Shown in pieces: positions 17,845-27,670 of a DNA stretch of 64,000 bases. The notes under the pieces were generated by a model, which made no database searches, was not told the DNA's origin, and saw only the letters and a list, made by a program, of their open reading frames with translations. Within the stretch, counting starts at the first letter, position 1, and each line of letters begins with the position of its first letter. Location of the stretch: positions 1,033,560-1,097,559 of the forward strand of contig CATOSM010000001.1 in NCBI GenBank assembly GCA_951812645.1. Direction: 5' to 3'. The position numbers and the translations under genes were made by a program. Source of the stretch: an uncultured Candidatus Nitrosopumilus sp. Lineage in GTDB: Archaea > Thermoproteota > Nitrososphaeria > Nitrososphaerales > Nitrosopumilaceae.

Positions 17845-17917
17845 GGGTCTAAAGGGATTCGGACCCTTGACAACCGGATTAAGAGTCCGGTGCGCTACCT
17901 GGCTGCGCCATAGACCC
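17845..17917 (-). tRNA. tRNA-Lys (CTT)
   Basis: The minus strand folds as a standard cloverleaf of 73 bases: acceptor GGGTCTA paired with TAGACCC, a D arm with AGCCAGGTAGC, anticodon stem CCGGA/TCCGG around loop CTCTTAA, and T arm AGGGT/ATCCCT with TCCGAAT-like loop. Anticodon CTT reads AAG (Lys). No intron, and CCA is not encoded. Confidence 0.95.
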
Positions 17918-17981
17918 ACCAAAATAATCAAGCCCAGAGTTGTTATTAATCTTAAGATTTTAAGATAAATTAGAACTTGAT

Positions 17982-18629
17982 TTATGCTTTGGCTTCAATT
18001 TCATTGTATTTTTCAATGATTGCTGTCAGGGCAGTTGAGACTGGAACATCGTTCATCTTTTTCTTTTCGGCTAGAAGTTTTTGGTATGCGTCTAGTGTAA
18101 TGTATACTGGAATTGAGCCATTGCCTTCTAGTAATCCTCTAACGTTGTACAGGGCAGTTTCCATCCCTTTTTCAGCAGATTTTGCAAATTTTGCTTTATC
18201 CATGATTGCCCCCAGAGGGCCAAACGGCATATCGTAATCTACTGACATGGTTACCCTTGTAAGATTATTACCTAATGCTTTGAATTCGTTGGTAATTTGC
18301 CAGTTCTTGAATGGGCCTTCAATTTGTTTGGCGGTGATTTTCTCATTTCTGATGAATTCAGTTGTTTCACAATCCCACTCTAAGCGTTTACCGCTAAAGT
18401 CACCGATAATTCTAAAGGTTGTACCGACACCCATTCCTTCCTTGATATCCATAGGAACGACTGTCATTCCTACTGCATCATTTTTGATTTGATCAGAAAC
18501 GTGCTCTGGCCTTGCAAAGTAGGTAAAAACATTCTCCACAGGTGTTTTAATATCGATTGATTTTGTAACGAGGGTCAACGATTGGGTTTCTTGGCAATCA
18601 GGATTTAAAGGTTTTGAAGATTTTCGCAA
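17982..18629 (-). CDS. SRPBCC/START-like domain protein
   Basis: 215 residues from TTG. Residues 20-165 have the polyketide-cyclase/coenzyme Q-binding pattern: a strand opening (TKSIDIKTPVENVFTYFARPE), a central VGTTFRIIGDF and a long closing helix (FAKSAEKGMETALYNVRGLLE). The extra C-terminal 45 residues (PVYITLDAYQKLLAEKKK onward) are helical. The fold binds a hydrophobic ligand, but the ligand is unknown. It sits between tRNA-Lys and the divergent YtkA-like gene. Confidence 0.75.
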   Translation of the reverse strand: MRKSSKPLNPDCQETQSLTLVTKSIDIKTPVENVFTYFARPEHVSDQIKNDAVGMTVVPMDIKEGMGVGTTFRIIGDFSGKRLEWDCETTEFIRNEKITAKQIEGPFKNWQITNEFKALGNNLTRVTMSVDYDMPFGPLGAIMDKAKFAKSAEKGMETALYNVRGLLEGNGSIPVYITLDAYQKLLAEKKKMNDVPVSTALTAIIEKYNEIEAKA

Positions 18630-18674
18630 AGGAATTGATTTACAATATATTCGTGATATTACTATGGTTGTTTG

Positions 18675-19199
18675 ATGTCTAAGATGCGATCGGGCTTTTT
18701 GATCCTTGCTTTGATTTTTTCAGCACACTCAGGTACAAGTGCAGCATATGGGCATTCTATGTTTAATTCCGCAGAGGAATCATACGGAGGTTTCAGAGTC
18801 CAAGTTGCAACAGCGCCGGAATTTCCACAGATTGGTGAGCCATCTCAATTTCTAATCAAAGTCACCGAAGGGGCCGATTACGAAGAGGTTGATAGTTTTA
18901 CGATGGGAATTAGAATATACCATCACGATCAACAAATAGACGCAATTCCACCTACAGAAATCAAGGGTGCCCATTGGGATTTTGACTATACCTGGAAGAA
19001 CATAGGAAATCACATTGTAAAGATAGATTTGTACGACATGAGTGACTCTCAGGGGATTTTGACTTATACGTTTAACATGGGTACGCAGAGCCCATTTGGA
19101 TTTGTGTTCATCGGTGCAATAACAACTGGTGCTTTTGTGTTTGTAGGAATAATGCTGTATATTTATCTGCCAGAAATCCGAAGGATGCTTAGTCGCTAG
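18675..19199 (+). CDS. exported YtkA-like protein with C-terminal membrane anchor
   Basis: About 174 residues. A signal peptide covers 1-25, an Ig-like beta domain of about 100 residues follows (GGFRVQVATAPEFPQIGEPS through WDFDYTWKNIGNHIVKIDLYD), and a single helix (about 143-163) precedes a basic tail. This pattern is known from YtkA/CopC-like proteins near terminal oxidases. It converges on the heme A synthase-like gene with an 11-base overlap. A role in copper handling or oxidase assembly is inferred from the neighbourhood. TTG at 18672 is an alternative start. Confidence 0.7.
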   Translation: MSKMRSGFLILALIFSAHSGTSAAYGHSMFNSAEESYGGFRVQVATAPEFPQIGEPSQFLIKVTEGADYEEVDSFTMGIRIYHHDQQIDAIPPTEIKGAHWDFDYTWKNIGNHIVKIDLYDMSDSQGILTYTFNMGTQSPFGFVFIGAITTGAFVFVGIMLYIYLPEIRRMLSR

Positions 19200-19632
19200 A
19201 AGTTTTTGCAGATTTTGATAGCCTGAACGCAAATAGAGTGGTCAGCAATACCATTCCAAATAGCCATATTCCAATTCCCAAGTGTATTGCGACTAGTACT
19301 GCATGAAGTTTTGTATCGATTACCAATGCGCCAAGAGTAATTTGCGTGATTACTAAAGCAGTTGCAATTGAACTCGTAGTTTTGATTTTTCTATCGGCGT
19401 TCTTGTTGATAAGACCTGCAACCATGGTTGCAATGATCAAAACGCCGGTTGTCGCAGCTACCAATCTATGAACCCACTCGATAAGATATTCTTCGGAAGG
19501 CATTATGCCATTTGGACATAATGGCCATTCGGGACAGGTCAATCCGAGTCCGGCTGCAGAGATGTATCCGCCAATGAACATTAGTGAATACAAAACAGTC
19601 AGCGTTGTTAGTGCAAGGTATTGGATGGCCAA
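19189..19632 (-). CDS. half-size heme A synthase-like protein (CtaA/COX15)
   Basis: 147 residues with four hydrophobic helices. It has the conserved Cys pair between helices 1 and 2 (LTCPEWPLCP), the EWVHR heme-ligand motif in helix 2 and a second His in AIHLGIGIW in helix 4. That is half of the eight-helix bacterial enzyme, and archaeal CtaA proteins are known to be half-size. It should oxidise heme O to heme A, or modify heme for the oxidase encoded next to it, seven bases downstream of the cupredoxin gene in the same operon. Confidence 0.85.
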   Translation of the reverse strand: MAIQYLALTTLTVLYSLMFIGGYISAAGLGLTCPEWPLCPNGIMPSEEYLIEWVHRLVAATTGVLIIATMVAGLINKNADRKIKTTSSIATALVITQITLGALVIDTKLHAVLVAIHLGIGIWLFGMVLLTTLFAFRLSKSAKTSSD

Positions 19633-19639
19633 AATTCTT

Positions 19640-20590
19640 CTATTCTACTGTTATGTTACCAATCATCCAAGGATGAACGATGCAATAGTACGGATATTCG
19701 CCTGCTTGATCAAGGGTTACATAGAATGTCAAGCCTCCGGCAAGTATGCTGCTATCAAATATCCCATCAGGGCCGTCTGCAGGAGTGCCGCTTGTTACAG
19801 TGTGAGCCGCAGTATCGTCATTTGACCAAATAATTTCAGTGCCTGCTGATGCGGTAACATGATATGGAATATAGCATTCGTTTGTTTCATCACATCCAGG
19901 AACTCCAGAGCCCTCTGGGAGGGATATTGAACCGTCATATGCAACAGGTTCAGTTGATACGGGGATTTTTTCTTCCATTACTTTTGGTTCTGGTTCGGCT
20001 GCAGGTGCAACCTCTTCTGGAACTTCAACATCGCCTACAACAATCTTGCCTACCATTCCTTGTTCTCTGTGACCTGGAACTGTACAGATGTAATAGAATA
20101 ATCCTTCTTCACCAGCAACATATTCAGAACTGCCACTTTCGCCGGGTTTTAATGGATTTGATGCAGTTGCAATTTCACTTCCTGCAATAATTCCGCCAAA
20201 GCCTTCATCATTGGCAGTTACGCCAAACGAGTGGAATGACTTGCCGTCATTGATCACGTCAAAGACAACTTTGTCACCAACTTCCATATTGATGGTCGGA
20301 TTGCTATCAGGTTCGCCGGGTAATGCATTAAACGCCAAAGTCCTAAAGTCAGAGGATTCAATAAATGAGAGCGCAGACGCTATAGTTGCACCAGTATGTG
20401 CTGCGGGGCCTGCTGCTGAACCAGAGTCGCCTGCCATCATTGCTACAACTGGAGCTGGCTCTGAAATCCAATAGTCCCACATTGCAAAGAATATTGCCCC
20501 ACCAGCAAGACAGATGCCTAGCATGATGGCCATCATTTTTCCGGTCCTAGCCGGAGTGGTTCTGTAAAATTGGGCATTGTCTTGAGTCAC
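19640..20590 (-). CDS. membrane-anchored double-cupredoxin protein
   Basis: 316 residues. One N-terminal membrane helix (about 17-38) is followed by two blue-copper domains. Domain 1 has His in KSFHSFGV and the ligand loop YYICTVPGHREQGM. Domain 2, after a Pro/Glu-rich linker, has AAHTVTSG and YYCIVHPWM. Both keep Cys, His and Met. It lies between the oxidase subunit I gene and the heme A synthase-like gene, so it probably donates electrons to the oxidase in place of cytochrome c. Confidence 0.9.
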   Translation of the reverse strand: MTQDNAQFYRTTPARTGKMMAIMLGICLAGGAIFFAMWDYWISEPAPVVAMMAGDSGSAAGPAAHTGATIASALSFIESSDFRTLAFNALPGEPDSNPTINMEVGDKVVFDVINDGKSFHSFGVTANDEGFGGIIAGSEIATASNPLKPGESGSSEYVAGEEGLFYYICTVPGHREQGMVGKIVVGDVEVPEEVAPAAEPEPKVMEEKIPVSTEPVAYDGSISLPEGSGVPGCDETNECYIPYHVTASAGTEIIWSNDDTAAHTVTSGTPADGPDGIFDSSILAGGLTFYVTLDQAGEYPYYCIVHPWMIGNITVE

Positions 20591-20602
20591 TTCATCTTTC
20601 TC

Positions 20603-22129
<1,527 letters not shown>

Positions 22130-22178
22130 TGGTTAACCTCCCCGCTGCAAACGATTGGAATTTGTGACAAAAGCCCTG

Positions 22179-22613
22179 TCAAGACGATGGTTCCTCCACA
22201 TATAATGTTCCACGCATGTTATAGTGAATCAGTCCGCAGTATTCCCTACATTGGATATCATGAACGCCCGGAGCGTCTGGTGCAAACCAGACTGTGTTAA
22301 CTCTGCCAGGAATTGCATCCATTAAAACTACGTAGTCGTGAATGTTAAAGGAATGATTAACGTCAGTAGAGTGGATTTCGAATTTGTAAGCCTTGCCAAC
22401 CTCTACATGTAATTCCCCGATTTCCTTGGTACCATCTTCATGTTCAAAAGTCCAGAACCACTGTTGGCCAGTTACTTTGATGGTTTTGGCATCCTCAGGG
22501 ATGTGTTCTATGATTCTTTCTGCCTCCCAAGCTTCTGCACCCACCCAAGTCATCAATGCTATTACGACTCCAATGTAAACCCATTCAGGCCAGTTAGAGT
22601 GTCCGCCCATCAT
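22179..22613 (-). CDS. coxB: oxidase subunit II, CuA domain
   Basis: 144 residues: one helix (about 10-27), then the CuA cupredoxin. Ligands: His in VNHSFNIHDYVV and the loop CREYCGLIHYNM (CxxxCxxxHxxM). The aromatic electron-entry stretch is QQWFWTFEHEDG. It lacks the first membrane helix of ordinary subunit II, which is encoded separately just upstream; the stop and start overlap by one base (TAATG), so translation is probably coupled. Confidence 0.95.
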   Translation of the reverse strand: MMGGHSNWPEWVYIGVVIALMTWVGAEAWEAERIIEHIPEDAKTIKVTGQQWFWTFEHEDGTKEIGELHVEVGKAYKFEIHSTDVNHSFNIHDYVVLMDAIPGRVNTVWFAPDAPGVHDIQCREYCGLIHYNMRGTLYVEEPSS

Positions 22614-22873
22614 TACCAGTCCGTGCCCTCGTAGGGAGTTGGTTTTGCTTTTGGATGGGATTCTCTAAACCTCCACACTTGCCAGATAATCGTTCCAGAG
22701 ACCACTGCGCCTACAGTGAATGCGACTGTCATCATTCGGTAAAATAGATTCCAAATGACCACTCTACGATCAAGGTATTCTCCGGGTTCATCACCTGCAG
22801 CAAATGCCAAGTCAACAGCTGGGACTAGCATCAAAACTGCCAATACTAAGAATAATCCGACCAAATTGTTCAT
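22613..22873 (-). CDS. oxidase subunit II N-terminal membrane piece
   Basis: 86 residues with a cleavable-looking signal (1-25, LAFAAGDEPGE) and one transmembrane helix (about 42-66), ending in a basic tail. Position, size and the one-base overlap with the CuA gene indicate that it supplies the first helix of subunit II as a separate polypeptide. It is the first gene of the oxidase operon. Confidence 0.75.
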   Translation of the reverse strand: MNNLVGLFLVLAVLMLVPAVDLAFAAGDEPGEYLDRRVVIWNLFYRMMTVAFTVGAVVSGTIIWQVWRFRESHPKAKPTPYEGTDW

Positions 22874-22901
22874 TAGCGATTGAATGACGTGGAATATAAT
22901 T

Positions 22902-22912
22902 TCTATTTAAGG
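22902..22912 (-). promoter_or_regulatory. TATA box of the oxidase operon
   Basis: On the minus strand CTTAAATAG sits about 34 bases before the ATG at 22873. With the usual archaeal spacing of about 26 bases, transcription would begin 5-10 bases before the start codon. Confidence 0.5.
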
Positions 22913-22929
22913 GTTTTCAAGATTGCTAG

Positions 22930-23553
22930 CTACCAGACCTGATCGAATCTAGACGGATGCATTACATTAAGTCCGGACAATGAAAATTTTTGATCTTTTT
23001 CCCTAAAGATGTTAAGAGAGGCATTTGCTATGATTAATTCAAAGAGGTTGGTCGGGGAGAGATCCACGATGGTTGAAAGCATTGCCTTGATGGGATCCAT
23101 ATGGGTTACAAGAACCACGTTTTCGTCAGGATGATTCTCAATTGCGTGATTGACGATTCCTAAAACGCGTTTTTTGACTTGATCAAAAGTTTCTACGCCA
23201 CTATGAGCAATTTCCAATTCGCCATTATAGAATTTCAAAAATACGTTGCCGTGACTGGTAAAGATCTCATCGTAAGGCATTCCAGTAAATTTTCCCATGT
23301 CAAGCTCGATTAATCTTTCATCAACTGTCACGTCAATTGAATTGTGTTTCCCAACAATTTCTGCAGTGTGTTTTGCTCGTTGGATAGGGCTAGAATAGAT
23401 TGCAGATACATTCATCTCTTCAAGTAATGTGGCAGTCTGTTCAGCCTGTTTGATTCCAGTTTCAGTTAATGGGACTCCCTCTGTCCGTCCAGCAAGTATC
23501 CTATCAGTGTTATTTTTTGCTTGACCGTGTCTAAGAAAGATAATCTGTCCCAA
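22930..23553 (-). CDS. histidine phosphatase (phosphoglycerate mutase-like)
   Basis: 207 residues. The catalytic RHG is at 8-10 (IIFLRHGQAKNN), the second Arg in SSPIQRAKHTA, the Glu in ERLIELDMG and the second His in LVTHMDPIKA. This is a complete branch-1 histidine phosphatase. Candidate substrates are phosphosugars or cobalamin intermediates (CobC-like), which sequence alone does not settle. Divergent from npdG. Confidence 0.85.
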   Translation of the reverse strand: MGQIIFLRHGQAKNNTDRILAGRTEGVPLTETGIKQAEQTATLLEEMNVSAIYSSPIQRAKHTAEIVGKHNSIDVTVDERLIELDMGKFTGMPYDEIFTSHGNVFLKFYNGELEIAHSGVETFDQVKKRVLGIVNHAIENHPDENVVLVTHMDPIKAMLSTIVDLSPTNLFELIIANASLNIFREKDQKFSLSGLNVMHPSRFDQVW

Positions 23554-23562
23554 TTTGATCGA

Positions 23563-23573
23563 CTTTTAAATAG
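23563..23573 (+). promoter_or_regulatory. TATA box of npdG
   Basis: TTTTAAATA lies about 35 bases before the ATG at 23604, which predicts a very short leader. Confidence 0.5.
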
Positions 23574-23603
23574 AGATAATAATAAGATTGTCCGAGAAAT
23601 ATC

Positions 23604-24275
23604 ATGAAAGTTGGAATTATTGGTGGAACGGGGGGAATGGGCAAAGGGTTTGCCCTGAGATGGTCACAAAACAATGATGTCATTATTGGTTCAAGGGATG
23701 CTGGACGAGCATCTGAATCAGCTGCAGAATACACAAATCTTGCAAAGGAAGCGTTTGGGGAAATAAAAGGCTCGATTTCTGGAGACGGCAACGTTTCAGT
23801 TGCAAAAGAAAGTGATGTATTGGTTTTATCGATTCCATATGAGAATATCGATTCTGTCTGTTCTGGAATGCTGTCAGAAGTAAAAGACACTTGCGTTGTT
23901 GTATCCCCAATTGTTCCAATGACAAGAACAGACGTCGGGTTTGAATGCATTTCAATTAAAGAGAACAGGCCATTTTCATACAGGCTGGTTTCAAACCACA
24001 TGAAGGATAAATCAAAACTGGTATCGGCATTTCACGTGATCTCTGAGAAAAAGTTGATCAATCCAACACTAGAGTTGGATTATGACATCTTTGTTTGTGG
24101 AGACGATAAAGAATCAGTGCAGGTTGTCAATAATTTGATTGATCAAATCAAAGGATTAAGATCAGTCTATCTTGGGCCAGTTGAACTGTCATATCTTGCA
24201 GAAATGTCTACGCCGCTGCTGCTCAACGCAATGATACAAAACGGGATTAAGAATCCGGGCATTAAAATCATCTGA
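23604..24275 (+). CDS. npdG: F420H2:NADP oxidoreductase
   Basis: 223 residues beginning with the NADP-binding motif GIIGGTGGMGKG, followed by IGSRD. SIPYENIDSV and the paired SNHMKD region match the F420-binding NpdG/Fno family at normal length. It moves hydride between coenzyme F420 and NADP in the cytoplasm. The neighbouring PPOX-family gene at 24510 is often F420-linked too, which fits the context. Confidence 0.88.
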   Translation: MKVGIIGGTGGMGKGFALRWSQNNDVIIGSRDAGRASESAAEYTNLAKEAFGEIKGSISGDGNVSVAKESDVLVLSIPYENIDSVCSGMLSEVKDTCVVVSPIVPMTRTDVGFECISIKENRPFSYRLVSNHMKDKSKLVSAFHVISEKKLINPTLELDYDIFVCGDDKESVQVVNNLIDQIKGLRSVYLGPVELSYLAEMSTPLLLNAMIQNGIKNPGIKII

Positions 24276-24292
24276 GTCCAATTTCGGTTATC

Positions 24293-24535
24293 ATGAGTAC
24301 TGAGTATTACAGACGTGGCAGAAATTGGTTTACAGCCATCGGCGTAATGTTTTGTGTGATGGGAGGAATTGTCATGATTCAGCAATTACTGGTATGGGGG
24401 ATAGATTTTGTGGAGGATTTTCTGGTCAACTCTGAATTTACAAACGAAAAGGTCTCAGTAGCAATGTTATGCTTTGGGATTTTTATGGTAGCATTGGGAT
24501 TTAGAAGACATGGGCAAAAGAGACGAATTTCTTAA
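24293..24535 (+). CDS. small two-helix membrane protein, unknown
   Basis: 80 residues with hydrophobic segments at about 12-32 and 56-72 separated by a polar loop. It starts 18 bases after npdG and overlaps the next gene by 26 bases, so it belongs to the same transcript. No family recognised. Confidence 0.6.
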   Translation: MSTEYYRRGRNWFTAIGVMFCVMGGIVMIQQLLVWGIDFVEDFLVNSEFTNEKVSVAMLCFGIFMVALGFRRHGQKRRIS

Positions 24536-24911
24536 GGAACAAAAAATATTACGACTGGCAACGGTGGGTGAAAACCAAACTCCGCACATTGCCCCGGTTT
24601 GGTACAGATACAGCGGAAAAAAATTCTACGTCGGAACAAACACTAGAACACAAAAGGCAAAAAACCTAAAGAAAGACAGGCATGTATGCTGCTGTGTCGA
24701 TGTGGGGGTTAGTGCGCCAAACATCTACGGTGTAATGGCACGGGGAAAAGCAAATCTGATTTTAGGAAATCCCAAAGTGAAAACGATTGCAAAGAAAATT
24801 CTTTTGCGCTATTTTAAAACGCTGGAAAACAAGTCTGCAAAGGAATTGCTAGACCAAACAGATTGCATAATAGAGATCATTCCTGAAAAGTTTACAGTTT
24901 GGAGTTACTGA
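24510..24911 (+). CDS. PPOX-class flavin/F420-binding protein
   Basis: 133 residues with the split-barrel signature of the pyridoxamine-phosphate oxidase superfamily: LRLATVGENQTPHIAPVWY near the N-terminus, then KKFYVGTNTRTQKAKNLKKD. Archaeal members often bind F420 or heme rather than FMN. Placement behind npdG favours F420. It overlaps the converging aminotransferase by 20 bases. The reaction is unknown. Confidence 0.8.
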   Translation: MGKRDEFLKEQKILRLATVGENQTPHIAPVWYRYSGKKFYVGTNTRTQKAKNLKKDRHVCCCVDVGVSAPNIYGVMARGKANLILGNPKVKTIAKKILLRYFKTLENKSAKELLDQTDCIIEIIPEKFTVWSY

Positions 24912-26076
24912 CAAATTCTTCAATTTTGTTCATTGCAGAATCCAGAACTTCAAGATTTGGCAAGCATACTAGCCTAAAATGTCCGCTGCCATACCGTTCT
25001 CCAAATCCGGAACCGTGTACAGTTAGCACGCCCTTTTGTTCCAGTAGTTTTGTCACAAACTCTTTATCCGTTCCAAACTTGTCATCCTCAATTCTTGGAA
25101 ATGCATAAAATGCGCCTTTGGGATTTGAGCAGGACAGTCCGGGCATTTGGTTTAACCGCTTGACAACCAGGTCCCTGTGCCTTTTCATCTCTGAAACAAA
25201 ATCACTGATGTAGTTTTGAGGGCCCCTAAGGGATTCCAGAGCTGCATGTTGGATTGGAAGATTGGTTGCAATTCTTACTCTTGCTAGCTTTGGTAAATGC
25301 TCACGCAGTTCGGATAGCTGAGGTGATTGATTAAACGCAATGTATCCAATTCTCCATCCGGACATCAGGTGGACTTTGGAGAAACCATTCAGAACGATTA
25401 CTGGTGAATCGCCAGCTACTTTGCCGATTCCGACAAATTTCTCATCAAAGACTATTTGATCATAGATTTCATCACAGATAATGTAGAGATCATGCTGATT
25501 TGCAATATCCACCAAATCTTTGAGCGCCTTTTCGTTAAACACCGCACCGGTAGGGTTGTTTGGACTGATCAGGCAAATGGCCACGGTCTTTGGTGTAATT
25601 TTAGACTTGATGTCATCGATGTCAGGGGTGGAATTGTTGAGATCCACTGCAAACTCCACAGGTACCCCTCCATGTAATCGGACATAGGAAGCGTATGGGG
25701 GATAGTACGGTCCCGGAAGCAGTACCTCGTCCCCTTCTTCCACGATAGAAGAGATTACCATGTCAAGTCCTTCAGAAACGCCATTGGTGATCAGAACGTC
25801 ATCGGCGGTAATTGAGAGTCCTTTGGCGCTTTCTTTTTTAGCAATTTCTTGCCTTAATTCTAAGAGACCCTCAGACGTGGAATAGAAATTATCGCCATTG
25901 TTAACTGCGTCAATCAAAGCCTGTTTCACGTTTTGGGGAGGTTCAAATCCAAATTGGACGGGATCTCCTATGTTTAGGTAGTCAACTTGCATTCCTTTTT
26001 GCTCCACTTTACGCGCGGCAAGAACAATATCTCTAATTGCATACTCGACACCGACCACTTTTTTTGATACCTTCAA
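24892..26076 (-). CDS. class I PLP aminotransferase (Asp/Ala type)
   Basis: About 394 residues. Motifs: NIGDPVQFGF, LISPNNPTGAVF, ICDEIYDQIVFD, the PLP-lysine region NGFSKVHLMSGWRIGY and the carboxylate-binding Arg in HFRLVC. It probably makes or uses alanine or aspartate. The longest frame begins at 26133 inside the tRNA-Arg gene, so I chose the TTG at 26076 (LKVSKKVVGVEYAIRD), where the conserved N-terminus begins. Confidence 0.88.
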   Translation of the reverse strand: MKVSKKVVGVEYAIRDIVLAARKVEQKGMQVDYLNIGDPVQFGFEPPQNVKQALIDAVNNGDNFYSTSEGLLELRQEIAKKESAKGLSITADDVLITNGVSEGLDMVISSIVEEGDEVLLPGPYYPPYASYVRLHGGVPVEFAVDLNNSTPDIDDIKSKITPKTVAICLISPNNPTGAVFNEKALKDLVDIANQHDLYIICDEIYDQIVFDEKFVGIGKVAGDSPVIVLNGFSKVHLMSGWRIGYIAFNQSPQLSELREHLPKLARVRIATNLPIQHAALESLRGPQNYISDFVSEMKRHRDLVVKRLNQMPGLSCSNPKGAFYAFPRIEDDKFGTDKEFVTKLLEQKGVLTVHGSGFGERYGSGHFRLVCLPNLEVLDSAMNKIEEFVSNSKL

Positions 26077-26120
26077 AGTATCTAGACAGATATTTAGGCC
26101 CGTTAAATTCTTACTTGTTT

Positions 26121-26194
26121 GGACTCGTTGCACAGCCTGGATAGTGCGGGCGGCTTCGAACCGCCAGGTCGAGGGATCGAAGCCCTCCGAGCCC
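26121..26194 (+). tRNA. tRNA-Arg (TCG)
   Basis: 74 bases: acceptor GGACTCG against CGAGCCC, D stem GCAC/GTGC, anticodon stem GGCGG/CCGCC with loop CTTCGAA (anticodon TCG), variable AGGTC, T stem GAGGG/CCCTC with loop ATCGAAG. The third acceptor pair is an A-C mismatch and the T loop begins with A rather than T. Everything else is canonical. CCA is not encoded. Confidence 0.93.
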
Positions 26195-26243
26195 TTTAGT
26201 TTATCTTATAAACTAAATAATTTTTCAATATGATGAGTTGAAG

Positions 26244-26729
26244 ATGTCGCCATTCAAACTTGGATTGATGCTAGTGATTACGGGTATGGTTTGGACAGGG
26301 TTCATTTTTGACGAGACAGAAAAAAGCCACGATTCGGCAATGTTAAAACAATCAGGTTCTTTTCAACTAAAAGCGGAATTTTCAGGAACTGGTATAGGAT
26401 ACTACAGATTATACATGCCTGAATTTTCGGGGGAGGAGATTTTTGTTCAGATATTGGATGTTAGAGAAAATGTGATTGAGGAACAGATAGTTCAAACAAA
26501 AATGTCAGTAGGGTATTTTGATTTTAATGAGAATGGAGGGTATGCAATAAGGGTTACAAATGTTTCAGAGGATCCAATTGGTATTCAGATAGAATTTGGC
26601 AATACGAATTCTCAAAAAATGTTTCCGTCAGGAATTATGATTCTTGCCGGTTCTATAGTATTGATGGTAATCTCATATATGAAAATAAAAAATTACAGTA
26701 TAGAACAGCCAGAAGAGAATATTTCATAG
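26244..26729 (+). CDS. membrane-anchored beta-domain protein, unknown
   Basis: About 161 residues: a helix near residues 5-22, a beta-rich middle (GSFQLKAEFSGTGIGYYRLY through GYAIRVTNVSED), a second helix (about 133-150). This layout puts the middle domain outside the cell. The frame opens at TTG 26238, two codons earlier. It converges on the next gene with a 37-base overlap. No family recognised. Confidence 0.6.
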   Translation: MSPFKLGLMLVITGMVWTGFIFDETEKSHDSAMLKQSGSFQLKAEFSGTGIGYYRLYMPEFSGEEIFVQILDVRENVIEEQIVQTKMSVGYFDFNENGGYAIRVTNVSEDPIGIQIEFGNTNSQKMFPSGIMILAGSIVLMVISYMKIKNYSIEQPEENIS

Positions 26730-27286
26730 ATTTGTATGCATTGAATTGTATGGCCAAACGTCAGTACTAGATTAAAGATTAACCACGTCGTAAAAAATAA
26801 AAATGCAATGATAGAGAAAGGAAGAAGTATTTTGAGCCTTGTATGTTCCCTGTTTTTTAAAATTAAAACTGCGCCCAGGGATGCAAGGACCAGCCCTAAT
26901 TCAAGAGGTTGGTGAGACCATGAAATTAATCCATCAATGCCGTAAACGTCATGTGAGAGTGAATCACCAAATCCTGAAACGATTTGGAACATGGATCCCA
27001 CAATTACTAGTTTAATTCCAGTTTTCAGAGATCCTCTAACGGATTTTCTAATTACTAGTATAGTGCCCATAATTGCAGCGCAGCCAGTCATTGACACTCC
27101 AAAGTACACCACCATGTGTGAAGGACTCCAGAAAAACTCTGGCTCTTTTTGTAGATGTGAAATAGCATCCCAAAATCCAGCTGAAACGATCACGATTGGG
27201 CCAACTACTGCCAAAACTGAAACTAGTGAAACAAGAGTACTGGACTTTGTAATTACAGAATTTGAAAGCTTTTGAATTAATTTCAT
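26693..27286 (-). CDS. six-helix membrane protein, unknown
   Basis: 197 residues with about six hydrophobic helices and His-containing segments facing the same side (WSPSHMVVYFG, DSLSHDVYG, SWSHQPLELG). Repeated His at helix ends suggests a metal or heme site, but this is inference. ATG start, isolated apart from the convergent overlap at its 3' end. Confidence 0.65.
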   Translation of the reverse strand: MKLIQKLSNSVITKSSTLVSLVSVLAVVGPIVIVSAGFWDAISHLQKEPEFFWSPSHMVVYFGVSMTGCAAIMGTILVIRKSVRGSLKTGIKLVIVGSMFQIVSGFGDSLSHDVYGIDGLISWSHQPLELGLVLASLGAVLILKNREHTRLKILLPFSIIAFLFFTTWLIFNLVLTFGHTIQCIQIYEIFSSGCSIL

Positions 27287-27384
27287 TTTGTTTCTATGAA
27301 ATTATGACACTATTTGAAATATTGTAATGATGTTAATTGGAAAAATTCGACTTTATGGGTAATTTTCTGAATTAACTATATTAG

Positions 27385-27645
27385 ATGAATGGTTATAGGT
27401 ACAGTATGAGTCCAGGTATAGGATTAATGAAAAGGCGTCTGGAGAAGGAGAAAGATGCCGTTGCACTTGCCATATCAGGTATTGCAAAAAAATACGATGT
27501 TAAACCAGGTGATGCTAAAACACTTGAAACAAGATATCATGATGATGCAGGTGATTGGTACGTTGCACTAGGATGGAGTGAAAAAAAGGCAATTGTTCAG
27601 ATGGATTCTGTATTAGGTACGATTACAGGCATTAAAGAAATTTAA
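27385..27645 (+). CDS. small conserved-looking protein, unknown
   Basis: 86 residues. A basic N-terminus (MKRRLEKEKDAVALAIS), then a short alpha/beta domain ending MDSVLGTITGIKEI. The ATG at 27406 (MSPGIGLMK) is as likely as the first. It lies 25 bases upstream of the SDR gene on the same strand. No family recognised. Confidence 0.6.
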   Translation: MNGYRYSMSPGIGLMKRRLEKEKDAVALAISGIAKKYDVKPGDAKTLETRYHDDAGDWYVALGWSEKKAIVQMDSVLGTITGIKEI

Positions 27646-27670
27646 TTGTCAAGGCTGTTTTAAGAATAAT

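Noticed and set aside
17656..17913. 85-residue plus-strand frame
   Set aside because: Its second half runs antisense through the tRNA-Lys gene, and the first half has no recognisable features.
26077..26133. Upstream extension of the aminotransferase
   Set aside because: It overlaps the tRNA-Arg gene and is not needed for the conserved N-terminus.
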